A stretch of DNA of 64,000 nt from Glycocaulis profundi (GTDB lineage: Bacteria; Pseudomonadota; Alphaproteobacteria; Caulobacterales; Maricaulaceae): contig VJOU01000012.1 in assembly GCA_007050995.1 (NCBI GenBank), positions 46,793 through 110,792 on the forward strand, written 5' to 3'. Under the pieces are notes generated by a model. The model searched no databases. It was not told the origin of the DNA and worked only from the letters and a program-made list of their open reading frames with translations. Shown one piece after another: positions 8,251 to 16,997 of the stretch (its first letter is position 1; each line of letters starts with the position of its first letter). Both the position numbers and the translations under genes were made by a program.

Positions 8251-10155
8251 TCACGCCAGCGCCTTGGCCGCCTCGTCCGCCCGCCCCAGCGCGCCCAGCG
8301 CGGTGGCGGTGATGTGCCGGGCGTTCAGGCCCGCGGTCTCGTACATGGCGTAGGGGCTGTCATGGTCCTGGAAGACGTCCGGCAGGGTCATGGTGCGGAT
8401 CTTCAGGCCCGCGTCGAGCGCGCCCTTCTCCGCCAGCATGTGCAGGACGAAGGCGCCGAACCCGCCCCGTGCGCCTTCCTCGATGGTGATCAGAACCTCG
8501 TGCTCGCGCGCCAGGCGGATGATCAGGTCCTCGTCCAGCGGCTTGGCGAAGCGGGCGTCCGCGACCGTGGCCGGCAGCCCGTGGGCGGCCAGCTCGTCGG
8601 CGGCTTTGAGCGCCTCCTGAAGCCTGCCGCCCAGCGACAGGATCGCGACGGCATTGCCCTCGCGCACGATCCGCCCGCGGCCGATCTCCAGCGGTTCGGG
8701 GTTGAGCGGAATCTCCACGCCCGTCCCCTCGCCCCGCGGATAGCGGAAGGCGCTGGGACCGTCGTCGATCATGGCGGCGGTCTTGACCATCCGGGCCAGC
8801 TCCGCCTCGTCGGACGCGGCCATGAGCACCATGCCGGGCAGCGCGCCCATGAAGCCGATGTCGAAACTGCCCGCATGGGTCTGCCCGTCCGCGCCGACCA
8901 GCCCGGCCCGGTCGATGGCGAAGCGCACCGGCAGGGACTGGATCGCCACGTCGTGGACGACCTGGTCGTAGCCGCGCTGCAGGAAGGTGGAATAGATCGC
9001 CGCGAAGGGCTTCATCCCGTCCGCGGCCAGCCCGGCGGCGAAGGTCACCGCGTGCTGCTCGGCGATGCCCACGTCGAAGGCGCGCTCGGGGAAGCGGGCG
9101 GCGAACTTGTCCACGCCGGTCCCTGAGGGCATGGCGGCGGTGACCGCCACGATGGAGGCGTCGCGCTCGGCCTCGCGGACCAGCGCGTCGGCGAACACGC
9201 CGGTATAGCTGGGGGCGGCGGCCTTGGATTTCTTCTGCTCGCCGGTGATGACGTCGAACTTGGCCACCCCGTGATACTTGTCCGCGGCGTTCTCGGCGGG
9301 CTTGTAGCCGTGGCCCTTGTGGGTCACGCAGTGGATCAGGACCGGGCCGTCATTGCTGTCGCGGACATTGCGCAGGACGGGGACGAGCTGGTGCAGGTCG
9401 TGCCCGTCGATGGGGCCGATGTACCGGAAGCCCATCTCCTCGAACAGCGTGCCGCCCACGGCCATGCCGCGCATGTATTCCTCGATCTTGCGCGCCGCCT
9501 CCTGCACGCCGACCGCCTTGGCCAGGTTCTTGCCGAACTTGCGGAAATTGCGGTAGCCGGGCGAGGAGACCAGCCGCGCGAAATAATGGCTCATGGCGCC
9601 CACGGGCGGGGCGATGGACATGTCGTTGTCGTTCAGGATGACGACCATGTTCTTCTTCAGCGCCCCGGCGTTGTTCATGGCCTCATAGGCCATGCCCGCC
9701 GACATGGAGCCGTCGCCGATCACCGCGACCACCTTGTTGTCGCGCCCCTGCAGGTCGCGCCCCGCCGCGAAGCCCAGCGCCGCGGAGATCGAGGTGGAGG
9801 CGTGCGCGGCGCCGAACGGGTCGTATTCGCTTTCGCTGCGCTTGGTGAAGCCCGACAGCCCCCCGCCCTGGCGCAGGGTGCGGATGCGGTCGCGCCGCCC
9901 GGTCAGGATCTTGTGCGGATAGCACTGGTGGCCGACATCCCAGACCAGGATGTCTTCGGGCGTGTCGAACACGTGATGGAGCGCCACGGTCAGCTCGACC
10001 ACGCCCAGACCCGCGCCCAGATGCCCGCCGGTGACCGAGACCGCGTCCACGGTCTCCGCCCGCAGCTCGTCGGCCAGCCGGATCAGCGCCTCGGTGTCCA
10101 GGCCCTTCATGTCCTTCGGGCTGGCGATGCGGTCGAGGGTGGGCGTGTCGGGCAT
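8251..10155 (-). CDS. dxs: 1-deoxy-D-xylulose-5-phosphate synthase
   Basis: Dxs condenses pyruvate and glyceraldehyde 3-phosphate to DXP, the first step of the MEP isoprenoid pathway. The protein has 634 residues from ATG 10155, which has GGAG 5 nt upstream; the longer frame to 10206 has no ribosome site. Visible are the substrate and TPP residues VGHQCYPHK (H76), the TPP motif [16 protein letters not shown] (147-162) and the transketolase pyrimidine-domain motif [15 protein letters not shown]. It is the last gene of xseB-csaA-ispA-dxs, 58 bp after ispA, which makes isoprenoid precursor supply and chain elongation one transcriptional unit. Confidence 0.97.
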   Translation of the reverse strand: MPDTPTLDRIASPKDMKGLDTEALIRLADELRAETVDAVSVTGGHLGAGLGVVELTVALHHVFDTPEDILVWDVGHQCYPHKILTGRRDRIRTLRQGGGLSGFTKRSESEYDPFGAAHASTSISAALGFAAGRDLQGRDNKVVAVIGDGSMSAGMAYEAMNNAGALKKNMVVILNDNDMSIAPPVGAMSHYFARLVSSPGYRNFRKFGKNLAKAVGVQEAARKIEEYMRGMAVGGTLFEEMGFRYIGPIDGHDLHQLVPVLRNVRDSNDGPVLIHCVTHKGHGYKPAENAADKYHGVAKFDVITGEQKKSKAAAPSYTGVFADALVREAERDASIVAVTAAMPSGTGVDKFAARFPERAFDVGIAEQHAVTFAAGLAADGMKPFAAIYSTFLQRGYDQVVHDVAIQSLPVRFAIDRAGLVGADGQTHAGSFDIGFMGALPGMVLMAASDEAELARMVKTAAMIDDGPSAFRYPRGEGTGVEIPLNPEPLEIGRGRIVREGNAVAILSLGGRLQEALKAADELAAHGLPATVADARFAKPLDEDLIIRLAREHEVLITIEEGARGGFGAFVLHMLAEKGALDAGLKIRTMTLPDVFQDHDSPYAMYETAGLNARHITATALGALGRADEAAKALA

Positions 10156-10213
10156 GAAAGCTCCAGTAAGCGCGGGGCGGGACGGCGGGGCCGTCATCCG
10201 CTTCATTTAACAG

Positions 10214-11104
10214 TCAGACGCGCCGATCCAACACGAAATCGACAGCGGCGCGAAGAATGGCCGCGCCCTCGCCGAACGGGTCGAGATGGGCCTTGGCCTG
10301 CTCGCCCAGATGCGCGGCCCGCTCGCGGGCGGCCTGGACGCCAAGAATGGTCACGAAGGTGGCCTTTCCTTGACCGGCGTCCTTGCCGGTGGCTTTCCCC
10401 GTCTGGTCGGGCAGGCCCTCGGCGTCCAGCAGGTCGTCCACGATCTGGTATATCAGGCCCAGATCATGGGCATAGCCCTCCAGCGCAAGCCTCACGTCGC
10501 TGTCGGCGCGGGACAGGATCGCCCCCGCCTCCACCGCGAAGGAGATCAGCGCGCCGGTCTTCATCCGGTGCAGCCGGGTGATCAGGCCGATATCGTCGTT
10601 GTCGCGGGTGGGCGAGGCCATGTCGATCATCTGCCCGCCGGCCATGCCCTGCGCGCCCGACGCTTTCGCCAGCCCCGCGACCAGCTCCACCCGCACCGAA
10701 GACGAGGCGTGGGTCTCCGGGCCGGTCAGGATTTCGAAGGCGGCGGTCTGCAGCGCGTCGCCTGCCAGCACCGCGGTCGCCTCGTCATAGGCGATGTGCA
10801 CGGTGGGCCGCCCGCGGCGCACGTCGTCGTCGTCCATGCACGGCAGGTCGTCATGGATCAGCGAATAGGCGTGCAGGCACTCGATGGCGCAGCCCGTGCG
10901 CAGCAGCCCGCGCTCCTCCGCGCCCAGCATCCGGCCCGCGGCCAACGTGAGGAAGGGCCGGATGCGCTTGCCCGGCCCCAGCGCGGCGTAGCGCATGGCC
11001 GAGATCAGCGGCTTCTCCGGCCCGTCCGGGCGCGGCAGCAGGGCATCGAGCGCCACGGTGACGCGATCGGCGGACTCCTCGAGCTGGCGCTGGAATCCCG
11101 CCAT
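10214..11104 (-). CDS. ispA: Polyprenyl (farnesyl) diphosphate synthase
   Basis: This 296-residue all-helical prenyl transferase makes FPP, or a similar short-chain product, from IPP and DMAPP. The first aspartate-rich motif DDLPCMDDDD is at 85-94, with the two-residue insertion typical of bacterial FPP synthases. The second DDLLD is at 223-227, and GKRIRP precedes them. The real start is ATG 11104, overlapping the csaA stop by one base (TGATG). A longer frame upstream is a shadow of csaA. The exact chain length cannot be told from sequence; Y80 and S81 before the first motif are compatible with FPP or GGPP. Confidence 0.95.
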   Translation of the reverse strand: MAGFQRQLEESADRVTVALDALLPRPDGPEKPLISAMRYAALGPGKRIRPFLTLAAGRMLGAEERGLLRTGCAIECLHAYSLIHDDLPCMDDDDVRRGRPTVHIAYDEATAVLAGDALQTAAFEILTGPETHASSSVRVELVAGLAKASGAQGMAGGQMIDMASPTRDNDDIGLITRLHRMKTGALISFAVEAGAILSRADSDVRLALEGYAHDLGLIYQIVDDLLDAEGLPDQTGKATGKDAGQGKATFVTILGVQAARERAAHLGEQAKAHLDPFGEGAAILRAAVDFVLDRRV

Positions 11105-11463
11105 CAGCTCACCCGCGCGCCGTCCGGCGCGTCGAAATCGGCGTTCAGAAGCAGCACGGCGCCGTCCGTGTCCGTCACGCCCAGAACCAGCACCTCGGAC
11201 CGGAACGGGCCGATCTGGCGCGGCGGGAAGTTGACCACGCCCAGCACCCGGCGGCCGGCGAGGTCTTCGAGCGTGTAGCGGTCGGTGATCTGGGCGGAGC
11301 TTTTGCGCTCGCCCACGCCGGGGCCGAAATCGATCCACAGCCGATACGCCGGCTTGCGCGCCTCGGGGAAGGGCTCGGCGCGGATCACCGTGCCCAGCCG
11401 GATGTCGGCCTTGAAGAACAGCTTGGGGTCGATCTCCGCCGCGGCTGGATCGTCGGGCGTCAT
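11104..11463 (-). CDS. csaA: CsaA-like tRNA-binding domain protein
   Basis: This 119-residue stand-alone tRNA-binding (OB-fold) domain is related to CsaA and the C-terminal part of MetRS. Motifs seen are IRLGTVIRAEPFPEARKPAY, FGPGVGERKSSAQIT and VLGVVNFPPRQIGPFRSEVLVLG. CsaA has been described as a secretion-related chaperone in Bacillus and binds tRNA in vitro; its role here is unknown. Its ATG overlaps xseB by 4 bp and its stop overlaps ispA by 1 bp. It is therefore fully embedded in an isoprenoid operon where it would not be expected. Confidence 0.9.
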   Translation of the reverse strand: MTPDDPAAAEIDPKLFFKADIRLGTVIRAEPFPEARKPAYRLWIDFGPGVGERKSSAQITDRYTLEDLAGRRVLGVVNFPPRQIGPFRSEVLVLGVTDTDGAVLLLNADFDAPDGARVS

Positions 11464-11708
11464 CCGTCCAGATCCGCCGGTTCCGCCCGCGCCTGCCCGT
11501 CCGGGCCGAGCACGATGCGGTCGACCTTGAGCTGGGCGTCCTTCAGGCGCGCCTCGCAGTGGGCGCGCAGGGCCGCGCCGCGCTCGTAGATGGCGATGGA
11601 TTTCTCCAGCTCCACCTCCCCGCGCTCGAGCTGCTGGACGATGGATTCAAGCTCGGCCAGCGCGGCTTCGAAGCTCATCGCCTTGATGTCGTCGGGGGTC
11701 TGGCTCAT
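11460..11708 (-). CDS. xseB: Exodeoxyribonuclease VII small subunit
   Basis: This 82-residue coiled-coil protein has the family pattern MSFEAALAELESIVQQLERGEVELEKSIAIYERG. It is the small subunit of the single-strand-specific exonuclease VII, whose large subunit XseA is not in this window. ATG 11708 has AGGAG with 6-nt spacing. A frame extending to 11765 adds a Cys/Arg-containing leader unlike the family. It is first in the operon, and linkage of xseB to ispA and dxs is common in proteobacteria. Confidence 0.93.
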   Translation of the reverse strand: MSQTPDDIKAMSFEAALAELESIVQQLERGEVELEKSIAIYERGAALRAHCEARLKDAQLKVDRIVLGPDGQARAEPADLDG

Positions 11709-11775
11709 GGCGCGCTCCTGCAAATCAGTCCGGCCCAGCAAACTCCGGCAGGCGGTTTCGATCAACCGCCAAGGC

Positions 11776-12381
11776 TCAGCCGTCGTCGCGGCCGCTCATC
11801 GCCTTGAACTCGTAACGCCGCCAGGACCAGTAATCGTCGCCGCCGTCGCGCACGCAGGTCCAGCCGCGCGATTTCAGCTCGGGCCGGAGCATGCGGTTGA
11901 ACCAGCCATGGGCGAACAGGGCGACCGAGCCCTCCTGAGCGGCCCGGACGAGCTGCTCGGCGGCGAGCGCGGCGCGGGCCTCGGCCTCGGGCCGGGTCTC
12001 CTTGTCGCGCGACAGGCCCAGCCACCAGGCGCAGCGGGCGTACACGCCCCAGGTCTTGGACCGGAATTTTCCCGGAAAGCCGGGCGGCGGCAGCGGCGCC
12101 TCGACGAAGACCGGATCGGTGATGAAATCGTCCCCGCCGGTCGCCGCCCGCGCGGTCTCGATGGCCCGCGGCAGGGTGGAGGCGAAGACGGTGTCCGCCT
12201 GCCGCGCCTGCTCGCGCAGGCAGTCGGGCGCGGTCTGGCCGGGCTTGAGCCCCGCCAGATCGTAATTGGCCCACCAGCGCTCATAGTCGCGCCAGGTCAG
12301 CAGCTCGCGCCGGTCGGCGTCGGGCTCGCCATGGCGGGCGATGGTGATGTAGCCCGGCTGGTTCCGGCGGTCGTCGGTCAT
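11776..12381 (-). CDS. Histidine phosphatase family protein
   Basis: This 201-residue protein belongs to the phosphoglycerate-mutase-like superfamily. The RHG motif TIARHGEP (about 13-20) gives the phospho-accepting histidine, TLPRAIETA the downstream arginine region, and LFAHGWFNRML the second catalytic histidine. The C-terminal part is Trp-rich (DYWSWRRYEF). The substrate cannot be predicted. It lies 67 bp upstream of xseB on the same strand and may share that transcript. Confidence 0.88.
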   Translation of the reverse strand: MTDDRRNQPGYITIARHGEPDADRRELLTWRDYERWWANYDLAGLKPGQTAPDCLREQARQADTVFASTLPRAIETARAATGGDDFITDPVFVEAPLPPPGFPGKFRSKTWGVYARCAWWLGLSRDKETRPEAEARAALAAEQLVRAAQEGSVALFAHGWFNRMLRPELKSRGWTCVRDGGDDYWSWRRYEFKAMSGRDDG

Positions 12382-12430
12382 GAGGCTCTGTCGGGATGGA
12401 AGGCGGGGCGCACGGCTGCGGCGGTCCCGT

Positions 12431-13342
12431 TCAGGCCGCGTCGAGCGCGCGCAGGAAGGCTCTCACCGAACTCTCCAGCGCCGGGCAGTCGTATCCGCCC
12501 TCGAGCACGCAGACAAGCCGGGAGTGCGCCGCGTGCTTGGCCAGGGCGGCCAGCGCCGCGCCAGCGCGGGCGAAATCTTCATCCTCCAGCGCCAGCCCCG
12601 CCAGAGGGTCCGCGCGATGGGCGTCGAAACCGGCCGAAACCATGAGCAGATCAGGCTTTTCCGCCTCCACCCGGTCGAGAATCGGCTGCAGGGCGGCGAA
12701 CCATGCCTGTCCCGCCGTGCCCGCCTCCACCGGCGCGTTCATGATGTTGCCGTGCCGGCCCGTCTCGTGGGCGGCGCCGGTGCCCGGATAGATCCAGCCC
12801 TGATGGATCGAGCCGAACACGATCCGCGGCTCGCGCTCGGCGGCGGCCTGAGTGCCGTTGCCGTGATGGACGTCGATGTCGATGATCGCGACCTTGGACA
12901 GCCCGCGCGATTCAAGGGCGTGCAGCGCGCCGACGGCGATCTGGTTGAACAGGCAGAAGCCCATCGCCCGGTCCGGCTCGGCGTGGTGGCCCGGCGGGCG
13001 GCAGGCCGCGAACACCGCCTCGGCCTCCCCGTCCAGCACCCGGTCGACCCCGGCGGTCACCGCCCCGGACGCGCACAGCGCGGCGTGCAGCGAGCCGGGG
13101 CTCATCCAGGTGTCCGAATCCAGCGAAACCAGTCCCTCCTCAGGCGCCGAGGCGAAGACCGCCTCCACGTAGTCGGGGCGGTGCACGCGCTCCAGCGCCT
13201 CGCGGGGCGCGGGGCCGGCATGGACGATCTCATGGCCCTCGCAGGCGCGCATCACGGCTTCGAGCCGCTCCACGCGCTCGGGATGGCCGTCAGGGGTGCG
13301 GTGCTCGAAACCGGCGTCGGACGTCAGAACCAGGGTCTTCAT
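12431..13342 (-). CDS. Histone-deacetylase-superfamily amidohydrolase
   Basis: This 303-residue arginase/deacetylase-fold enzyme hydrolyses an acetyl-amide bond in a zinc-dependent way. Seen are the paired histidines RPPGHH (H119, H120), the zinc ligands D157 and H159 in DIDVHHGNG, and the third ligand D240 in SAGFDAHRADPLAGL. The glycine-rich loop EGGYD carries the transition-state tyrosine. It resembles acetylpolyamine amidohydrolases and acetoin-utilisation-type deacetylases; the natural substrate is open. It sits head to tail with the SET-domain gene, 45 bp apart. Confidence 0.93.
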   Translation of the reverse strand: MKTLVLTSDAGFEHRTPDGHPERVERLEAVMRACEGHEIVHAGPAPREALERVHRPDYVEAVFASAPEEGLVSLDSDTWMSPGSLHAALCASGAVTAGVDRVLDGEAEAVFAACRPPGHHAEPDRAMGFCLFNQIAVGALHALESRGLSKVAIIDIDVHHGNGTQAAAEREPRIVFGSIHQGWIYPGTGAAHETGRHGNIMNAPVEAGTAGQAWFAALQPILDRVEAEKPDLLMVSAGFDAHRADPLAGLALEDEDFARAGAALAALAKHAAHSRLVCVLEGGYDCPALESSVRAFLRALDAA

Positions 13343-13387
13343 GCCCCGAAGGGATGCCCGGCCCCGGCCCCGCTGTCCAGAGGCCGG

Positions 13388-13834
13388 TCAGGCGCCCTTT
13401 CCGTTCAGCGCCCGATCGTTGGCCGGGGCGAAGGCGCCGACCATGGAGGGGAGCATGTGGAAGTCCGGCTCGAACTCGGCGTAGTCGCAGGTGATCTCCT
13501 CGCCCGCCGCGATGTCCCGGATCGCGTAACCGAAGACCGCGTCGCGGAAATCGGTGTTGGGGGTCTGCGAGTGGTTCATGTGCCGCCCGTTGTCCGCGTC
13601 CAGCACCACCGTCCCGGCCTGGGCGGGGTGGGGATAGGTGTAGCGGTCCACGAAGCGGCGGATGCTGTCGGGCATCTCGGCCAGATCGCCCGAGGAGATG
13701 AGCCGGTCGAAACCGGGCTCGAAGCGGTAGATGAGCTGGCCCTTCTTGATCGGCTCAGCCGCGAACACGCCCACGCCCTCGATGGAGCTGGGACCGATGA
13801 ATGTATCGATCAGAAGCATGTGAAAGAACGCCAT
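13388..13834 (-). CDS. SET-domain protein (putative lysine methyltransferase)
   Basis: The stop is certain, and the start is ATG 13834 or ATG 13819; neither has a good ribosome site. The protein is about 143-148 residues and consists almost only of a SET domain. The N-terminal strand reads GVGVFAAEPIKKGQLIY, the cofactor motif is MNHSQTPNT, and the C-terminal motif is GEEITCDYAEF with the catalytic-type tyrosine. A much longer frame upstream runs antisense through the carbonic anhydrase and is not real. Bacterial SET proteins methylate lysines of ribosomal or other proteins, or have unknown targets. It neighbours an HDAC-family deacetylase on the same strand. Confidence 0.85.
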   Translation of the reverse strand: MAFFHMLLIDTFIGPSSIEGVGVFAAEPIKKGQLIYRFEPGFDRLISSGDLAEMPDSIRRFVDRYTYPHPAQAGTVVLDADNGRHMNHSQTPNTDFRDAVFGYAIRDIAAGEEITCDYAEFEPDFHMLPSMVGAFAPANDRALNGKGA

Positions 13835-14035
13835 GACGCGCGCCGCGCGTCGACGCGGGCGGGTTATGAGGCGGCCCGATTCGACCGGACCGCGGAGTGC
13901 GACGCTCCAATTGCCTATGATGGAGGTTTCAGGGGAAATGCAAGCGGCAATTTCGAGGCGAACCGCCCCGCGGGGCCGAACCCGGCCCGCCCGATCCGCG
14001 TTGGTTTCATGAGACGTCGCAACCGGAGGCCTCAG

Positions 14036-14686
14036 ATGCCCCTCTCCCCGCTCGCCGAGAACATGGACCCGCCCCAGCCCCCGCCCGCCGAGACCACGCC
14101 CGGCCGGGCGCTGGAACGGCTGATGGAAGGCAACCGGCGCTTCGCCACCAACCGCCCCGAGGCGAAGGACTACACTGCCGAGCGGATCGCCCAGGCCCAG
14201 CGCCAGCAGCCCTTCGCGGCGGTCCTGACCTGCGCGGACTCCCGGGTCTCGCCCGAGCTGGCCTTCGATCAGGGGCCGGGCCGGGTGTTCGCGATCCGGC
14301 TGGCGGGCAATTTCCTGAACACCGACGGGCTGGCGAGCCTGGAATACGGGGTTGGCGTGCTGGACATCCCGCTGGTTCTGGTGCTCGGCCACAGCCATTG
14401 CGGCGCGGTCAACGCGGCCATCCAGGCCCAGGAGCCCGACGCCCCGCCCCTGCCCGGCGCCCTGCCCGAACTGGTCAGGTCGATCACTCCCGCGGTGGAG
14501 GCCGCCAAGGCGCTGGCGCCTGAAGACATGCTCGACGAGGCCAGCCGCCAGAACGCCCTGATCGCCCGCGCCCGGATCGAGGGGGCCACCCCGCTGATCG
14601 CGGACAAGGCCGCCTCAGGCGCGGTTAAGATAGCCGCGGGGATGTTCGACCTGTCCACCGACGAGGTGGAACTGCTCGCGCACTAA
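14036..14686 (+). CDS. Beta-class carbonic anhydrase
   Basis: This 216-residue enzyme interconverts CO2 and bicarbonate. The zinc ligands are C66 (in CADSR, with D68 and R70 forming the conserved dyad) and H119 and C122 in GHSHCGAV. The start ATG 14036 is supported by GGAGG 6 nt upstream. An upstream in-frame extension is a shadow of the two minus-strand genes. The first ~25 residues are Pro-rich, with no clear signal peptide, so the enzyme is probably cytoplasmic. It converges with the DUF2059 gene, their stops overlapping by 3 bp. Confidence 0.95.
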   Translation: MPLSPLAENMDPPQPPPAETTPGRALERLMEGNRRFATNRPEAKDYTAERIAQAQRQQPFAAVLTCADSRVSPELAFDQGPGRVFAIRLAGNFLNTDGLASLEYGVGVLDIPLVLVLGHSHCGAVNAAIQAQEPDAPPLPGALPELVRSITPAVEAAKALAPEDMLDEASRQNALIARARIEGATPLIADKAASGAVKIAAGMFDLSTDEVELLAH

Positions 14687-15162
14687 TTGGCGGGAGCAAA
14701 TATCTCTTCGATGCGAGGCTGAGCTCGGACGCCGGCCTGCATGCCCTGCTGCATGCCGTACTGCTGGCTTTCCTGCATGATGCCGGGCAGGAGTTCGATC
14801 ATGCGGGCGCCTTCCGGAGTCTCATAGAAATCCCGAGCGGCCTGAAGCTCGGCGAGCGTGAAGCGTTCCGCATAAAGCTTCACGGCGAAGTCGGTGATGC
14901 CTGAGAGGGCCTCGGTCATTTCTTCGCGGAAGATCTGAATGCCCTCTTCGATCTGCGCCTCATCGGCGTCAGGATAGTTTCTCTGCAGCGACGGCCCGAG
15001 CGTGGGCTCGAGCGCTTCGAGCATCTGATGGCTGATTTCCGCGACCTGAGTGATCTGGACCAGTTCGAGAGCGACAGCTTCGCGCTCGGCTTCGTCCTGG
15101 GCCAAAGCTGGGGAGGCCGCGGCGGCGGCCAGACACAGGGCGGCGGTCATGCTCTTGAGCAT
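14683..15162 (-). CDS. DUF2059 secreted protein
   Basis: This 159-residue protein begins with a clear Sec signal peptide (LKSMTAALCLAAAAASPALAQ, cleavage after AQ near residue 22). A helical domain with the DUF2059 pattern follows: YAERFTLAELQAARDFYETPEGARMIELLPGIMQES. Start ATG 15162 has AAGGAAG 5-6 nt upstream. A periplasmic location is expected. DUF2059 has no established function. Confidence 0.9.
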   Translation of the reverse strand: MLKSMTAALCLAAAAASPALAQDEAEREAVALELVQITQVAEISHQMLEALEPTLGPSLQRNYPDADEAQIEEGIQIFREEMTEALSGITDFAVKLYAERFTLAELQAARDFYETPEGARMIELLPGIMQESQQYGMQQGMQAGVRAQPRIEEIFAPAN

Positions 15163-15265
15163 CGAATCTTCCTTTGAGACATCCCGGGCGCAGAAGCGCG
15201 CACGCCGCAACCTTCGGTCAGGTTCTGCGTGCTGACAAGTGGCGCTGGATACTGATGCCGCCTGC

Positions 15266-16024
15266 TCAGCCCTCGCCGCCTTCATCATCCGCAGGCCGGG
15301 GCAGCTGGTCGGGCGGGGTATCGTCGGGCGAGCGGCGCCATTCGCCCCGCTCCCAGCGCCGGGGGCGGACGCTTTCAGGATCGTATTCGACGATCTCGCC
15401 TTCCGCCCATGCCACCAGCTCCTGCGCGGCCTGCGTGGAGGCGCGCGAGAAGGCGTCGATGATCGCGCCCTGCCGGTTGGCGGTGGCGCGCTCTCGGGCG
15501 GTGAAGGCGCTGACGGCGGTCGCGCCGCGGTTCTCGGTGTCGATCAGGCGCGCGCGCAGGAACATCTCGACCTGAGGCGCGGCGTCCTCGCCGCGGTCAT
15601 AGACCGCCTCGAAGCGGCGCACCTCGACACGCAGGTCCCAGCGCGCGGTGACCGCGTCGTCGGGGCGGGCGGCGGTCACGCGGGTGGCCTGCAGGTCGAA
15701 CGTGTCCAGCAGCAGCTCCTGGATCAGGGTGGGCGCGGGGCTGACCCAGCTCGCCTGGCTCATGTAGGAGATCCGCCCGCCGCCGGTGTCCAGCGCCACC
15801 CGGTCCAGCGCCAGCGCGCGGGACATGATCGGGCGGTTGATGCGGATGATCGGCGCGCCGCGCGGCGCGCGCCCCGGCGCGTCCGCGGCGGTGGAGGCCA
15901 GCCGGTAGAGCGTGGTGGGCTGGGGCTCGGGCAGCAGAGAGACGCAGCCGGTGAGCGCCACGGCGCCCGCGCCGATCAGGGCTGTGGCCCTCAGGCGGGC
16001 CGATGTCAGAACGGCACGGATCAT
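15266..16024 (-). CDS. Mla/Lin-type ABC transport auxiliary lipoprotein
   Basis: This 252-residue lipoprotein has a signal peptide and a lipobox LTGC at residues 24-27. The body matches the ABC-type transport auxiliary component family (PqiC/LinN-like): TLYRLAS near the mature N-terminus, INRPIMSRALALDRVALDTGGGRISYMS, and a C-terminal half ending in an acidic Pro-rich tail. It would be anchored in the outer membrane and work with the MCE protein to move lipids between membranes. Its ATG overlaps the mlaD stop by 4 bp. It ends the operon mlaE-mlaF-mlaD-lipoprotein. Confidence 0.9.
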   Translation of the reverse strand: MIRAVLTSARLRATALIGAGAVALTGCVSLLPEPQPTTLYRLASTAADAPGRAPRGAPIIRINRPIMSRALALDRVALDTGGGRISYMSQASWVSPAPTLIQELLLDTFDLQATRVTAARPDDAVTARWDLRVEVRRFEAVYDRGEDAAPQVEMFLRARLIDTENRGATAVSAFTARERATANRQGAIIDAFSRASTQAAQELVAWAEGEIVEYDPESVRPRRWERGEWRRSPDDTPPDQLPRPADDEGGEG

Positions 16025-16977
16025 TGGGGCACCTCCACTTCCTCGCCGCGCGGACGGGTCACGAAACCGGCGGGATCGCTTTCAAGAGACAGGGCTATGC
16101 GTTCGAGCGTTTCGGCCAGCGAGCGGATGTCGGAAGTCGCGGCCGTGAGCTGGCCCAGCCCGTCATCGGCGAAGGCCTCGATGCTGGGACGGATCTGCTG
16201 GATCATCGCCGCCGCCTCGCTGGCCGCCACGTTGACCTCGGCGGCCGAGGCGTCGACCTCGCGCACCATCTCGGCCACCTCGCCGTCCAGGAAGGCCTGC
16301 GCGGAGGTTCCGAACTCCTCCAGCCCCGCCGCGGCGCGCCCGATGTCCTGGGCGGCCTGGTCGATGCTGACCACCGCCGCGCGGATATCCGCGGCCATCG
16401 TCTCCTGGGCGGCGAGCTGGTCGCTCAGCGTTGTGATGTTGGCCAGCAGGTCGGAGAAATTGTCCACGTTGTCGTCGCTCAGCAGCCGGTTGATCGAGAC
16501 CGTCGTGGTGGTGATGGATTCCAGAAGGCTCTCCCCGCCCGCCAGAAGCTGGTCGAGCTGGGTCTGCTGGCCGTAGATGCGCGCGGGCCGGTCGCCGGGG
16601 CGGCTTTCCAGAAGCGGCGATTCCGGGCTGCCCGGCGTGATCTGGATGTAGGACAGCCCCGTCAGGCCCTGCGGCTCCAGCCGGGCGGCGGAGTCCGCGC
16701 GGACCGGCGTGGTGGCGTCCACCCTCACCCGCGCGATGACTTCGGACGTGTTCTGCGGATTGAGCCCCAGCTCGGTCACCTCGCCCACCTGGATGCCGTT
16801 GAAGTGGACCTCCGAGGACGTCCTGAGGCCGCGCACCGCGCCCTCGAAGACGATGTCGTAATGGGCGTATTCGCGGTCGAAGGAGAACTGGGCCAGCCAG
16901 AGCGAGAAGAACGCGCCCGCCAGCGTCAGCAGGACGACGAAGAAGCCGACAAGCGCGTGATGTGCCTTGGTTTCCAT
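16021..16977 (-). CDS. mlaD: MCE-domain substrate-binding protein MlaD
   Basis: This 318-residue protein has one N-terminal membrane helix (about 9-30). A single MCE domain follows (about 40-115, VFEGAVRGLRTSSEVHFNGIQVGEV and GLTGLSYIQITPGSP). The C-terminal region of about 180 residues is helical and methyl-accepting-like. MCE rings bind lipid in the periplasm and dock on the MlaEF permease. The long C-terminal helix suggests a LetB/PqiB-like tunnel or a Mycobacterium-type needle rather than the short E. coli MlaD. Start METKAHHALVGFF at 16977 follows GGCGAAAGAG; the longer frame is a shadow. Confidence 0.92.
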   Translation of the reverse strand: METKAHHALVGFFVVLLTLAGAFFSLWLAQFSFDREYAHYDIVFEGAVRGLRTSSEVHFNGIQVGEVTELGLNPQNTSEVIARVRVDATTPVRADSAARLEPQGLTGLSYIQITPGSPESPLLESRPGDRPARIYGQQTQLDQLLAGGESLLESITTTTVSINRLLSDDNVDNFSDLLANITTLSDQLAAQETMAADIRAAVVSIDQAAQDIGRAAAGLEEFGTSAQAFLDGEVAEMVREVDASAAEVNVAASEAAAMIQQIRPSIEAFADDGLGQLTAATSDIRSLAETLERIALSLESDPAGFVTRPRGEEVEVPQ

Positions 16978-16997
16978 CTCTTTCGCCTTTCTCGGGC

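Noticed and set aside
12380..14035. Long N-terminal extension of the carbonic anhydrase frame
   Set aside because: It is antisense to the HDAC and SET genes, and the carbonic anhydrase has a good start at 14036 with GGAGG.
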